A DNA stretch of 64,000 nucleotides from NCBI RefSeq assembly GCF_905171775.1, contig NC_053499.1, positions 26,290,526 through 26,354,525 of the forward strand, written 5' to 3'. Of this stretch, positions 9,254 through 19,790 are shown piece by piece (position 1 is the stretch's first letter; each line of letters starts with the position of its first letter). The translations under genes and the position numbers were made by a program. The DNA is from Rana temporaria (taxonomy: Eukaryota > Chordata > Amphibia > Anura > Ranidae). The notes under the pieces are model-generated. The model searched no databases. It was not told where the DNA came from and saw only the letters and a program-made list of their open reading frames with translations.

Positions 9254-11765
9254 TCCTGCCAAGCCTTATGAACTACATGTGGATGCTAGCAGAGAAGGGC
9301 TAGGAGGAGTACTATACCAGGAATATGATGGCCTCCTGAGACCGGTGGCATATGTGAGTCGGGGTCTCACCCCTTCTGAAAAGAATTACCCCACTCACAA
9401 GTTGGAGTTCCTGGCCTTGAAGTGGACAGTGGTGGACAAACTAAAAGACTACCTGTACGGGGCCAATTTTGTGGTCAGAACTGACAACAACCCACTCACT
9501 TACATTCTCACTACGGCCAAACTGGATGCCACTGGGCACCGGTGGTTGGCTGCCCTGTCAGGATTCCGCTTCAGCCTCAAATATCGCCCTGGGGTCAATA
9601 ACCAAGACGCGGATGCCTTATCCAGGAGACCCTATAGCACAGGGGTCCCAGAAACAGAGTGGACTCATTTGACTCCAGATGGAGTTCAAGCCCTATGCCA
9701 AGGGGTGGAGTGCCGAACCAAAGGAATGATTGGAGCAGAGGCCATAGGAGTCATGGCTGCCGGTGTCCCTAAAATGTATTGTAACCCTACACAGCTGAGG
9801 AGTGAGGGCCTGCCTACTTTCACGAAGAAGGACCTGAGAGTAGATCAGGCTGAAGATCCTTTGATCGGGTTAACTCTGAGAGCAATGAAAGCGGGTCAAA
9901 GAGGGCTCCTACTAACTGATTCACCAAAAGAGGCTCGTCTGGTCCACAAAGAGTGGGAACGGTTGAAACTGCTAGACGGGGTGGTCTACCGAAGGGGCCC
10001 CTCGGATGACTTAGAAGAAAAGCAGCAGTTGTTCCTCCCAGAGAAGCATAGAGAAAATGTGCTGAAAGCTTTGCATGATGACCATGGTCACTTAGGAGCA
10101 GAGAGAACTTTTAAACTGGTCCGAGACAGATTCTATTGGCCCTGCATGAGATCCGAAGTTGAAAGCTACTGCCATTCCTGTCTAAGATGTATCCAGAGGA
10201 AAACTTTACCTTCTAGGACTGCTCCAATGAGCCATCTGCAGAGTCAAGGGCCTATGGACCTGGTGTGTATTGACTTCCTGTGCTTAGAGCCTGACACTAG
10301 TGGACAGGGAAATATCCTAGTGGTGACAGACCACTTTACCCGTTATGCTCAAGCTTTTCCAACCAAAGATCAACGTGCTCCTACTGTAGCCAAAGTCCTA
10401 GTAGAAAAGTTCTTTGTTCATTATGGTCTACCTCAGAGGATCCATTCTGATCAAGGCAGAGACTTTGAAAGTCGACTCATCAGGCAGCTCTTGGATCTAT
10501 TGGGGATTCAGAAGTCAAGAACCTCCCCCTATCACCCCCAGGGTGATGCACAACCGGAGAGATTCAATCGGACTCTGCTCAATATGTTGGGAACACTGTC
10601 GATCAGGGAGAAACAGCACTGGAGTCGGCATATCTCTACCATTGTGCATGCTTACAATAGCACAGAAAGTGATGTTACAGGATACTCACCGTACCGCCTC
10701 ATGTTTGGAAGAGAAGCCCGATTACCAGTAGATTTAGCTTTTGGCCTCTCCCTTGACCAGACGTCTATTGCCTCTCACCAGGGTTATGTGGATAGACTGA
10801 GGAGAAACCTGGCTTCTGCATTTGAGAAGGCCCGTTTGACATCCGGGAGTAGAGAACAAAGAAACAAACGGAACTATGACTTGAGGGTTCGGGTACAGGA
10901 TTTACAGCCAGGTGATCGAGTTCTATTGAGAAATTTGGGTGCTTCGGCCAGGCACAAACTAGCTGATAGATGGAGTTCTCAGATCTACATCGTCTGTAAA
11001 CAATTGCCTGGCCTGCCAGTGTACCAGATTCGACCAGAGGGAAAGACCGGGCCACTGAAGAATTGGCATCGGAATCATCTCCTACCTCTGAATGAAGCTG
11101 TGCGGGTACCAGATAGAGATGAGTCTCCTTCACCCATTCCATCCACTTCCCGTCAAGCACCTGTTACTCGGTCCCAACAGCCACCTTCTACAAGAGAAAG
11201 TGAGGACGACAGCGATGAGGAAGATGTGTGTCCGAGTTGGATGTGGCCATCTGAACCTATGGATGTTCATCCAACTATTATGACTCCTGAGCCGGATTTG
11301 AGCAATCTGAGACCAGATGCCCCTGAATTTGTGCCTCAAGCAAACGAGGATAATTCTTCTGTACCCTCTCAAGTGGAAAGTCTCTTGCCGGAAACCTCAG
11401 TGCTAGAAGATACCCCTGTTGAGCCAGTTGAAAAGGAAACTGAATTCCCTCAGTTAACACAGCAAGTAGAAGAGGACTCAGCAGATGAAGGCCCATCCGG
11501 GTTTCTAGAATCAAGGTCCAAACGACTGGTGCGACCTCCTCAGAGACTCACTTATGACTCACCAGGGAACAGCACAGAGGAAGCTATCACTACTGTACGC
11601 AGATCACCCAAAGTGTCCACCCTAACCACAGAGGTATCAAAGGACTTGTGTCCAATCCCGACCATCAGCACACCTTGGTGGAGTGTTCCTCTGCCCCCTC
11701 CACTTGCTAGACGTTGTCATAGACTGCATCTATCTATGCGCAGTAAAGGTATTCAGATGGTCTAG
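9198..11765 (+). CDS. pol: Pol part 2: RNase H, integrase and acidic tail
   Basis: The open frame starts upstream (ATG 9102), but homology to pol begins just after the A run at 9192-9197. RNase H has its acidic residues in V-D-A-S (Asp at 9282), K-L-E-F, R-T-D-N-N and D-A-D-A-L-S. Integrase has an HHCC zinc finger from about 10074 to 10185 and a DD35E core: Asp at 10272, Asp at 10449, Glu at 10557, with exactly 35 residues between the last two. A basic C-terminal domain (about 10900-11090) is followed by some 220 residues rich in Ser, Pro, Glu and Asp and lacking a chromodomain. It shares the gag frame, so it is out of frame with part 1 by one extra base. Confidence 0.92.
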   Translation, partial: AFLQLKGSLTQAPVLAYADPAKPYELHVDASREGLGGVLYQEYDGLLRPVAYVSRGLTPSEKNYPTHKLEFLALKWTVVDKLKDYLYGANFVVRTDNNPLTYILTTAKLDATGHRWLAALSGFRFSLKYRPGVNNQDADALSRRPYSTGVPETEWTHLTPDGVQALCQGVECRTKGMIGAEAIGVMAAGVPKMYCNPTQLRSEGLPTFTKKDLRVDQAEDPLIGLTLRAMKAGQRGLLLTDSPKEARLVHKEWERLKLLDGVVYRRGPSDDLEEKQQLFLPEKHRENVLKALHDDHGHLGAERTFKLVRDRFYWPCMRSEVESYCHSCLRCIQRKTLPSRTAPMSHLQSQGPMDLVCIDFLCLEPDTSGQGNILVVTDHFTRYAQAFPTKDQRAPTVAKVLVEKFFVHYGLPQRIHSDQGRDFESRLIRQLLDLLGIQKSRTSPYHPQGDAQPERFNRTLLNMLGTLSIREKQHWSRHISTIVHAYNSTESDVTGYSPYRLMFGREARLPVDLAFGLSLDQTSIASHQGYVDRLRRNLASAFEKARLTSGSREQRNKRNYDLRVRVQDLQPGDRVLLRNLGASARHKLADRWSSQIYIVCKQLPGLPVYQIRPEGKTGPLKNWHRNHLLPLNEAVRVPDRDESPSPIPSTSRQAPVTRSQQPPSTRESEDDSDEEDVCPSWMWPSEPMDVHPTIMTPEPDLSNLRPDAPEFVPQANEDNSSVPSQVESLLPETSVLEDTPVEPVEKETEFPQLTQQVEEDSADEGPSGFLESRSKRLVRPPQRLTYDSPGNSTEEAITTVRRSPKVSTLTTEVSKDLCPIPTISTPWWSVPLPPPLARRCHRLHLSMRSKGIQMV

Positions 11766-11858
11766 TATAAACTTTATATGTGCCTTTCATACTGTATATA
11801 TTGTCTGTAGAACTTACAAATACAGTTTACCCTTTGGGGGGGACCCCAAAGACTTTAA

Positions 11859-11870
11859 GTAGGGGGAGAA
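11859..11870 (+). promoter_or_regulatory. Polypurine tract
   Basis: GTAGGGGGAGAA lies immediately before the 3' LTR start TGTAGC. Such purine runs prime plus-strand DNA synthesis in LTR elements. Confidence 0.8.
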
Positions 11871-12806
11871 TGTAGCCCTGTTGTGATTTTCAGCCATTTA
11901 AGAGGATGTAGATATAGATATATATTGCAGCAGGTGGAGCCAGAGAGCACATATTTGGAGGCTGCAGTACAGAACAGACATAGAGATACATTTCTACAGC
12001 AAGGGGCTGGATAACTGCATTTCCCAGGAGGCTTTGAGACAGGAAGTTCCAGGAGAGAGGGGAGTCAGGAGGAAGTAGTGAGGAGAGGGAGTCTGGAACA
12101 GTGACCAGGGAACACAGATCTGCATCACAGGGTGATTTAAGACGGCCTGTGTCAGAGCTGTGTGTTTGCCACTGAGACACAGGCTCTATGCAATAGTTCT
12201 TGGAGAGACTGATGTTCGTCTACTGAAACAGAGAGAGACTGTGTTTTGAGCCATCGAACTGAGGCCTGGTCGCAGGGCCGATCCAGCCACCGGAGTAATC
12301 CAGCCTGCCCAACTGAGTGAGTACAGCTGACGGAGGTTATTGCCAGATTCCCCAGACGGCCCCTAGACGATCTGAGATGTCCTGCCGGAGGCTTTAAAAG
12401 ACTGCATCCATTTCACAGACGTCGGTCTGAGGAAAGAGGGACACTCGCTTCCGCAGACAACCATCCTCCTTCCCCAAAGAGACATTGGAAGTGGTGAGCG
12501 GCCTTTGGCCATTGCAACAAGTGTATTTCCTTCATCTGTCATACATCCAGGGCCCCAACGTTGGCTAGCCTAGGACAGTACTACTGGCCAGTAGTTTAGG
12601 GTGGGGTCGATACTGCTAAGTATATAGATATATTACTGTTCATCGCATTCAATCTAAACGTATTATCTCATTCTGTTATTAGTTGTATTATATTAGAGTG
12701 GGGAGACATTAAGGGCTTTTGCTCTATCCCACAGTCATTAAATCTGTTATAAAACTTCACAAGGTGTGCTGGTGTGCTGTGGATTCATTGTTTGTGGTGT
12801 GTCACA
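11871..12806 (+). repeat. 3' LTR, truncated at its right end
   Basis: Identical to 4721-5656 in every line I compared. The match stops one base after GTGTCACA, and the remaining 55 bases seen in the 5' LTR (ending GCTACA) are absent. The flank from 12807 does not repeat the bases before 4721, which fits a deletion across the 3' junction. Confidence 0.88.
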
Positions 12807-13786
12807 GGACATATACTTGGCCATTATGCTTTAACTTTGCAATTGAAAAAAAGAGGACGTAAAACCCATCAGGGTTTAATTTTTTCTTTAAAGTGATTGT
12901 AAAACATTTTTTAATCTAACAAAGGGGAATTGTTCAGCCCCTGAAATGTGTTTGCTACCTCCTATTTTCCTCATGTCAAATTTGTGACACTGTTTAATTG
13001 TAAGTTAACTTGTTGCACATTTTCACTGGCAAGTTGTATTCTTGCAGCACTTAAAGCACAAGTTTTAGTTGACACGTTTCCAATTCGTAGCAAATTTGCG
13101 TGGCAAGTCTCTAGCAAGAGTAAAGTTGCAGTGGTGAGTCTACAGCAAGTCTTCTGCAAGTCTACAGCACAGCCACAGTGACCCCCTGTGGTGGGATGAC
13201 TATTGCACAACATAACTGAACCAGAACTTGCAGCAGACTTGCAGAATGTTTGCAAAGGAAGTTAATCTGGAGTCATGTAATGAGGACTTGCTGAAATTGT
13301 GAAACAAACTTGTGAAGTTTGACAAGTCTAGCAATAGCTTACCAAGTAATTTTCAAACGTGCAGCACAATTGCTTGCTATCTGGGTAAATGATGAAGTAC
13401 TCTCAAGAAGAGCAGCTGATGATCTTTTTGTCTATTTCCAATCAAAATAATTGGATAGCTAACATATCTACCCTGCATGGGGCTCTCATAGGGATTACTT
13501 TTCAGAGGGCGTTTGACAGGCGGTGAGGAGGCGATATGTCATCTCTTCATTGCCTGTTTTAACCATTAAAAGCCTGCACTCCTGTGGCGGAACCACATGC
13601 ATTGCCATGGCGCTGCCCCATTTAGTACCAAACGTGACACAGAGGATATTTTTTGCTGTGCTTCATAAATGTGGCATGTGTTTACCAATGTCTTTGCAGC
13701 TTAGGGAGAGCGGTTGGGGGGTGGGCAGTAAAAATGCAGTTCAACTGCCTGTTTTTATTGCCCCTTAACCACAAGTGTAATCTAGG

Positions 13787-14783
13787 CTTTAGACCTTGTT
13801 TAAATGGGTATTGGGACCCATACTGCTTGCAGGCAGTTTTGGTGCCTGAATCCATCCCAAACTATGTGCAGGCAGCCTATGTAGATGGATGCGGATGCAG
13901 CCTCTGCATGGACATTGCCGCATGTCTTAAACGCAGTGTGCATTTGGGGCAGTGCAGCTGCTCCTGCATGGCTGTTTACATCCACTTCTATAGGCTACCT
14001 ACCAGTGTTGCCAACCGTCCGTATTTTTACAGACAGTTCGTAAAAACGGGCACTTTTTTCCCCCATTCGTAAATGTCCGTGGTTGCGGGAATGTGCCAGT
14101 AAAAATAGCCGAGATCGGTTCAGCTTGGAACTGCGCATGTAAATTGGAGGCAGGGGGTGATGGGGGCTGCGGTGGCACCGCAGAAGGGGATGGAGGCAGG
14201 GGGCAATGGAGGCAGGGGGAGATTGGAGGCAGGGGGTGTTGGTAGCACCACAGAGGGGGATGGTGGCACCGCAGAGGGTGGGGGATGGAGACCGGGGGTT
14301 GTTGGTGGCACCACAGAGGAGGATGGAGGCAGGGGACGATGGAGGCAGGGGACGATGGAGGCAGGGGGTGATTGGAGGCAGGGGGAGATCGTGGCACCGC
14401 AGAGGGGGGTGAAGGCAGGGGGTGTTGGTGGCAGAGGGGGATGGAGACAGGGGGTGATGTGACTAAATCATTTTTCCCTTTATTATATCCAAAATAACAA
14501 AAATATTTTTTTTACCTTAATATCTACCTTAAATCACATTGCTATTTGCCTAGTGTACTTGTTTGTAGCCTAAATACTGAAATTTGGACCTAAAAATGTA
14601 ATTTAGTAACTTTTGTGAAATGCCAGTAAAAACGTGGCTGTGCCAGTAAATTTCGGGTGTTGTGCCAGTAGATTTCAATCTGGTAGGTTGGCAACACTGC
14701 TACCTACAGCTCAGAGCGCATGCAGACACCAAAACAAAGGCATGCAGTACGGGTGCCAGTGCCTGTCTGAACAAGGCTTTAGT
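13787..14783. mobile_element. Palindromic MITE interrupted by a hAT-type element
   Basis: The left end (around CTTTAGACCTTGTTTAAA, then GGGACCCATACTGC) and the right end (GCAGTACGGGTGCC, then GAACAAGGCTTTAG) are imperfect inverted repeats. The element at 14003-14699 lies between the two halves, and another begins at 14785. Class not determined. Confidence 0.5.
14003..14699. mobile_element. hAT-type MITE with 8-bp duplication CTACCTAC, carrying a G-rich minisatellite
   Basis: Terminal inverted repeats CAGTGTTGCCAACC and GGTTGGCAACACTG are perfect. The duplication CTACCTAC flanks it at 13995-14002 and 14700-14707. The centre (about 14143-14455) is a variable tandem array of GGAGGCAGGGGGNGAT-like units. 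Open frames here are repeat artefacts. Confidence 0.88.
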
Positions 14784-14784
14784 G

Positions 14785-15284
14785 TAAGGTGACCAGATTT
14801 TGAAAATTAAATCCGGGGACATATTTTTTTTTACTAGTAATGGCGGCAATCAGCGTCTCTCTGCCCGCCTCAAAGCCTGCCAAGTCTTACTCTCTGGGCC
14901 CCGACTACTACTGGGTGGGGAGTGGAGGATGATCACTCCACCAGGGAAGTCAAGAAGATAAGCAGGCAGGCATCTGGCCGGGACTTGAGCTGGATGGGCA
15001 TGCGTCCGAAACTGAAGAAATATCCCCTCCGCTCCAACCAGCACATGATCATCAGAAAGGGGCACAGATAATGGAAAATACACCCCCCTAAGCTAGTAGG
15101 AGTGGCTGAGCAGGGGTGTGTAATTCTGTTTTTTTTTTATTAATTCTGCACTGACTGTCTTTGAAGTTGCCCCAGCCCCTGTTCAAATCCAATCTAGGGA
15201 CAAACCCAGGGACAGACTTGGTCCAGGGACAGTGTCCTCAATCCGGGGACTGTCCCTGGAAACTGGGGATGTCTGGTCACCCTA
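14785..15284. mobile_element. hAT-type MITE with 8-bp duplication CTTTAGTG
   Basis: Ends TAAGGTGACCAGA and TCTGGTCACCCTA, flanked by CTTTAGTG at 14777-14784 and 15285-15292. It is the same family as 2398-2936, in the opposite orientation. Confidence 0.88.
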
Positions 15285-15992
15285 CTTTAGTGTTCTTTAT
15301 CCGTTAATAAGATTGCTTTTAAAATTACATTCCTTGCCATACCAAACCCGGTGCCTTGAGTGTCTGGCCTTATGAAAATGAATTCATTAATTTCCCCCTT
15401 TGAAAAGACGTTTAATATTCAGGACTTCTAGAATGAACACATGTAAAATCCATCTCTGAACTTGTTACTGCTATATATGAATATAGTTTGAGCTTCTAGT
15501 TTGACACATTCTAATGGAAGAGCGCCACCTACAGGCAATAGTATAATATTGCATCTTCACAGCATCTGTAAATGTAGGACTTCCATCTAGGGGGCTGAAG
15601 AAAGACAATTGCATGAAATAAAGGGTGCTGTTTTTTTTTTTTTTTTTTTTAAATAACTCCTGTTTTTGACATTCCATGACATCTAGCCTAGGGATACATA
15701 CAGTTCTGCATTTCAATATAAAAATTTGTGATTTTGAGAAAGTGTTGTTTGTGATTGTTCATGGAAATGACACCATTCGGAAATCATGCTTATTAAGAAA
15801 AGTACAAACTAAGCCAGGTATAAGTGATATATTCACTAGACACAAACATACATTAACAAACAAGTACACAGTACAACTCGGCCTCCTAAAACTCAAACCT
15901 AGGTCTTAGGCGGAGGTGATTATTTATGATGATGAGCATAAATTACATTTTATTCATGGCTTCTTATGATGGAAATATTATGTTTCCTACAG

Positions 15993-16159
15993 GGAGAAGG
16001 ATGGAGTGGAGCTGACCAGAGAAGAAACCTTTAAATATCGCTTTAAGAAAGATGGAAAGAAGCATTTCCTTTATATTAATGAGACCACACTGGAAGACAG
16101 TGGCAACTACACCGTCAAGACCAATGGAGGGGAGTCAGTGGCTGAGCTGATGGTGCAAG
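15993..16159 (+). CDS. MYBPC3: MYBPC3 exon: Ig domain C3, C-terminal part
   Basis: Acceptor TTTCCTACAG, donor GTAAGT. The exon starts with the third base of a split codon (TG+G, Trp in the human protein) and ends in phase 1. It encodes E-K-D-G-V-E-L-T-R-E-E-T-F-K-Y-R-F-K-K-D-G, very close to cardiac myosin-binding protein C. It also encodes the Ig F-strand motif L-E-D-S-G-N-Y-T-V. The protein binds myosin and actin in the sarcomere C-zone and tunes heart contraction. The cardiac assignment comes from this and the later exons taken together. Confidence 0.93.
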
Positions 16160-16885
16160 GTAAGTGTTGGTGGTTGAGGGTCTGGCTGAGTGTCAGGATC
16201 GGTGATGGTGGGTAAATATTACAGGAGATGATACATATAGATGGACAATGGGGGCTGAGCCAATGGCAGGGCAGACTGCACAAGATGGTTTGCAGGTAGC
16301 TAGTTTTTGCTACAAATAGCCCTTTTCTAGCCTTTATCTGGGCCTTGGGGCACTATTGCTTCCAGTGATATGAGGCACTATTCCTCCCTCTGACACCAAC
16401 ATTGGGGCATAGTTCCTGCCACTGACACTAATGATGGGGGACAATTCTTCCCACTTATATCAATGATGGGGTATAATTCCTCCCACTGACACCAAAAATC
16501 CCCCTGATACCAATTTGCCCCTCTGATACCAATGATGGGCACTATTCCTCCTCCTATTGACAACCAAACCGGAGGCCATGTTTATTCTCACTTATGTTGG
16601 GCCCACCAACATTTTCTACCCCCACTGGCCACAATTCAGCACCCTAAAATCTGAAGGACAGTAAACTGGCCCTTTGTTTGAAAAGTTGGGAGACCCCTGC
16701 TAATGAAGATAAGCTCTCTGGGCACATAGTCATTGACACTGTGACATGAAAGCTATTGAAGTTCTATTAATCATCTTGAGCCCTCGGAACACTTTTCCTA
16801 ATCATTGTCTGACATTGTATTATCAGATGTCTGGTATGGGAAGACGTGTCATTCTATGTAACCTCCTCTTGTATCTCCTTTCCAG
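16160..16885 (+). other. MYBPC3: MYBPC3 intron (726 bp)
   Basis: Contains a decayed hAT-type element at about 16296-16701. I see nothing else. Confidence 0.9.
16296..16701. mobile_element. Decayed hAT-type MITE (GGTCTCC family)
   Basis: Shares CTAGCCTTTATC, GGGNCACTATTGC and AAACTGGCCCTTTG with the better copy at 18298-18615, and ends AAGTTGGGAGACCCC. The left terminus is worn. Confidence 0.6.
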
Positions 16886-17051
16886 CAAAGCAGCTGGAGG
16901 TTCTTCAGGATGTGGCCGATCTGACCGTCAAGGCTAAGGAACAGGCCGTCTTCAAGTGTGAGGTGTCCGATGAGACTGTCACTGGAATATGGGTAAAGAA
17001 CGGAAAGGAAGTGGTTGCCAACGACAGGATCAAGATCAGTCACATTGGAAG
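16886..17051 (+). CDS. MYBPC3: MYBPC3 exon: Ig domain C4, N-terminal part
   Basis: Acceptor CTCCTTTCCAG. The first codon is completed as G+CA (Ala), and the exon ends in phase 2 (AG of Arg). It encodes K-Q-L-E-V-L-Q-D-V-A-D-L, then A-V-F-K-C-E-V-S-D-E and K-N-G-K-E-V, ending H-I-G-R. This matches the C4 B- and C-strands of cardiac MyBP-C, including the conserved B-strand Cys. The donor is GTTCGA, a poor match to GTRAGT, yet it gives the only in-frame join to the next exon. Confidence 0.92.
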
Positions 17052-17561
17052 GTTCGATCAAAACTCACCGTCTGAAACATTGGTCCAACCAACCTCATTC
17101 TCATTATTATTTCTCCAATATGCTTGTAATGCACAGAGAGTTAGCTGAATCACAAGCCCTGAGAGACATGCAGGGACACGTTTATACTTTTGTGTGATTC
17201 AACTGTCTAGGGCAGAAAATGATTGATTATGTTGCATCGAATGACAGCACCAAGATATTATAGTCATGAATCTGATCATATTTTGATTAAACAGATTATG
17301 GGATTGCCTAGTGCAGAGATGCAATTGAAAATTTACAATCATTACATATGATTGTATCTTAAATATTGATCCATGTTCCCATGTGGCACATCGATTGAAT
17401 GGGTTGTTTTTACTATAGAATGATTACTCCAATAGTATGATTTTTTTTGGCCACTATAAGATTTACCAAACCTTTTTTTTTTAAGTAAGGGTTTTCTTAT
17501 GCACTGCATTCAATTGCAACACGTCATGCAGGCCCTATGAAGTACTGTATCTAAACTATAT

Positions 17562-18283
17562 GGGCCAGATTCACATAGACTTACGACGGGCGTATCAGTA
17601 GATACCTTGTCGTAAGTCCGAATCCCCGCCGTCGCAACTTTAAGCGTATGCTCAAACTGAGATACGCTTAAATGTTGCTAAGATACGACCGGCGTAAGTC
17701 TCCTACGCCGTCGTATCTTAACAGCATATTTACGCTGGCCACTAGGGGCGTGTACGCTGATTTACGCCTAGAATATGTAAATCAGCTAGATACGCCGATT
17801 CACGAACGTACGCCCGGCCGTCGCAGTAAAGATACACCGTTTACGTAAGGGGTTTTCAGGCGTAAAGTTATTCCACCAAATACATGGCGCAGCCAATGTT
17901 AAGTATGGGCGTCGTTCCCACGTCGAAATTTAAAAATGTTACGTAGTTTGCGTAACTCGTCCGTGAATGGGGCTGGCCGTAATTTACGTTCACGTCGAAA
18001 GCATGACGATTTGCCGACGTCATTTGGAGCATGCGCACTGGGATAGGTCCACGGACGGCGCATGCGCCGTTCATTAAAAACGTCAAATACGTGGGGTCAC
18101 TAGTATTTTACATAGAACACGCCCCCAACCAGCCTATTTTGAATTAGGCGGGCTTACGCCGGCCCAGTTACACTGCGCCGCCGTAAGTTTCAGCGCAAGT
18201 TCTATGTAATTACAGGACTTGCTGCTCAAACTTACGGCGGCGTAGTGTATCTGAGATACGCTACGCCCACCTAATTCTACCCC
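17562..18283. mobile_element. GATTCA-family MITE, long inverted repeats
   Basis: Begins GGGCCAGATTCACATAG and ends CACCTAATTCTACCC. Arms such as CTTACGACGGGCGTATC and the matching ACGGCGGCGTAGTGTATC are inverted copies. CTATATG occurs just outside both ends, a possible target duplication. It contains AATGTTAAGTATGG at 17895-17908, the empty form of the site filled at 32528-33054. Confidence 0.75.
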
Positions 18284-18297
18284 TATATGTATTAGTG

Positions 18298-18615
18298 CAG
18301 GGGTCTCCAAACTGCGGCCCGAGGGCCAGATGTGGCCCTTTGCTAGCCTTTATCCGGCCCTTTGGGACACTATTGCTCCCACTGACACCAACAATGGTGG
18401 ACTATTTCTTCCACTGATACCAATCATGAGATACTATTCCTCCTCCTAATAGGGGCACAACTCCTCCTCCTATTGACCACCAACTCCGGGGCCAAATGTA
18501 TTGTCCGTGATGTCCGGCATAGGACTTTTTCTGTCCACGCTGGCCACAATCCGGCCCTCCTAAAGTCTGAAGGACAATAAACTGGCCCTTTGTTTTAAAA
18601 GTTTGGAGACCCTTG
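18298..18615. mobile_element. hAT-type MITE, 8-bp duplication (7/8 match)
   Basis: CAGGGGTCTCCAAACT at the left and AAGTTTGGAGACCCTTG at the right are inverted repeats. TATTAGTG precedes it (18290-18297) and GATTAGTG follows it (18616-18623). Confidence 0.85.
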
Positions 18616-19790
18616 GATTAGTGGATCTAAGAGGAATTTAAGTAAGCATACAAACCTAGTATTACATGTAAACGTCACTGTTCCAACATTCCTTGCCAAA
18701 ACCAAAGATGTTTTGACGGGATTTTCAAGGTACCAATCAACACATAAATCGGTGATCATAAAATCTACATTCTATTGCACACAATCTCATGGTAAACAGA
18801 AGGCACAAATACTGTACATATTAAAAACTATCCAGTCTTATATCACCTCCTGCTCTTTAGCAGACGCGTGGGGGTTCCGTTAATTCTTAATGCCACCTCT
18901 ATGCATTGGCAAAACACCCATATGTGCAAACCCACATGGTGCAGCAGGACTATGCGGTTCTGTACGGCATGTTTTTTTTTTCAATGGGGATTTCTTACTG
19001 GTATCTGATCGAGTTCCATAGTTAATTTGACACCTCCATCCCATTAACCAGTGAATGAGGGTGCCCTATAGAGCTTAGCTATGAAATAAAAAAAAGTCAG
19101 ACCTTAGCAAAGTGACACTAAATCAGAGATGTGCTTAGAAAATGATTTTTCAGGCTTATAAGGTAACAGAAGACATTTAATGGTGTAGCTGCTAGTAATG
19201 GTTAAAAACAGAGTACAGGTTGAGATTAAAGAGGAAGTGCAGTCTGCTTACATAATTTGTAATAAAAACATCTTTGCCATTCTGAAGCTTCTCTCCAAAC
19301 ACTTTGCATATTATTTTATATATATACTGTGATTCTGTACTTGCCAAATATGCTGCAGAAATCTCCCTCCATTTAGTATGGCTGCATCCATTTTATCTGT
19401 GGGCAGCTGAAGCTACTGCCTGTTAACTTCCTGGATTTACACAGACACACAGAGGCACACCTACAGCTCTGCAGCTCTCATTGGCTCTCTTATAACTCAT
19501 ACTCCCTCCCTTTCTGGCAAACTCTCACGAGAATGAGAGGGAGAGCTGTGCATGAGGTCATAAGCCTAGGCTTTTTACAGAAAACAGGAAACAGGAAGTG
19601 GGCTGTATAAGGTATTTACTGGCCGAATATTTTTTTATACTGTCCAAAGTTAAAACAACAAGGGCAGAAAATTTAATAGATGGAAAAATAAAACAATTAC
19701 TGAAGGCCCTCTTTCAGTAAAAGTGAACCTGGCATAATGGAAAATTGGGAGCTGCCATTGACTTTCTCATTTTAAAGGTTGCTAGTCCCC

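Larger units (their letters stand above)
4721..12806 (+). mobile_element. Ty3-type LTR retrotransposon with PNMA-like Gag, 3' end truncated
   Basis: Order: 5' LTR, primer-binding site, gag, frameshift signal, protease, reverse transcriptase, RNase H, integrase, acidic tail, polypurine tract, 3' LTR. RNase H directly followed by integrase places it in the Ty3/gypsy group. There is no env-like ORF and no chromodomain. The LTRs appear identical over 936 shared bases, so the insertion is young. Two defects are visible: one frameshift in an A run at 9192-9197, and loss of the last 55 bases of the 3' LTR. No target duplication can be matched. It is in the same orientation as MYBPC3, within an intron. 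Confidence 0.95.
1..15992 (+). other. MYBPC3: MYBPC3 intron (5' part outside window), transposon-filled
   Basis: No exon of the host gene was recognised before 15993. The upstream exon, which should end with the first two bases of a Trp codon in Ig domain C3, must lie left of the window. The intron holds a minisatellite, a TA tract, a foldback element, two nested hAT-type elements, the LTR retrotransposon, and a second stack of DNA elements at 13.8-15.3 kb. I see nothing identifiable in 421-625, 695-963, 1804-2019, 3186-4057, 12807-13786 and 15293-15992, apart from a 20-base T run at 15631-15650. Confidence 0.75.

Noticed and set aside
14143..14455. Coding sequence in the G-rich stretch (101- and 132-codon ORFs)
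   Set aside because: Open frames come from a GGAGGCAGGGGG tandem repeat inside a hAT-type element.
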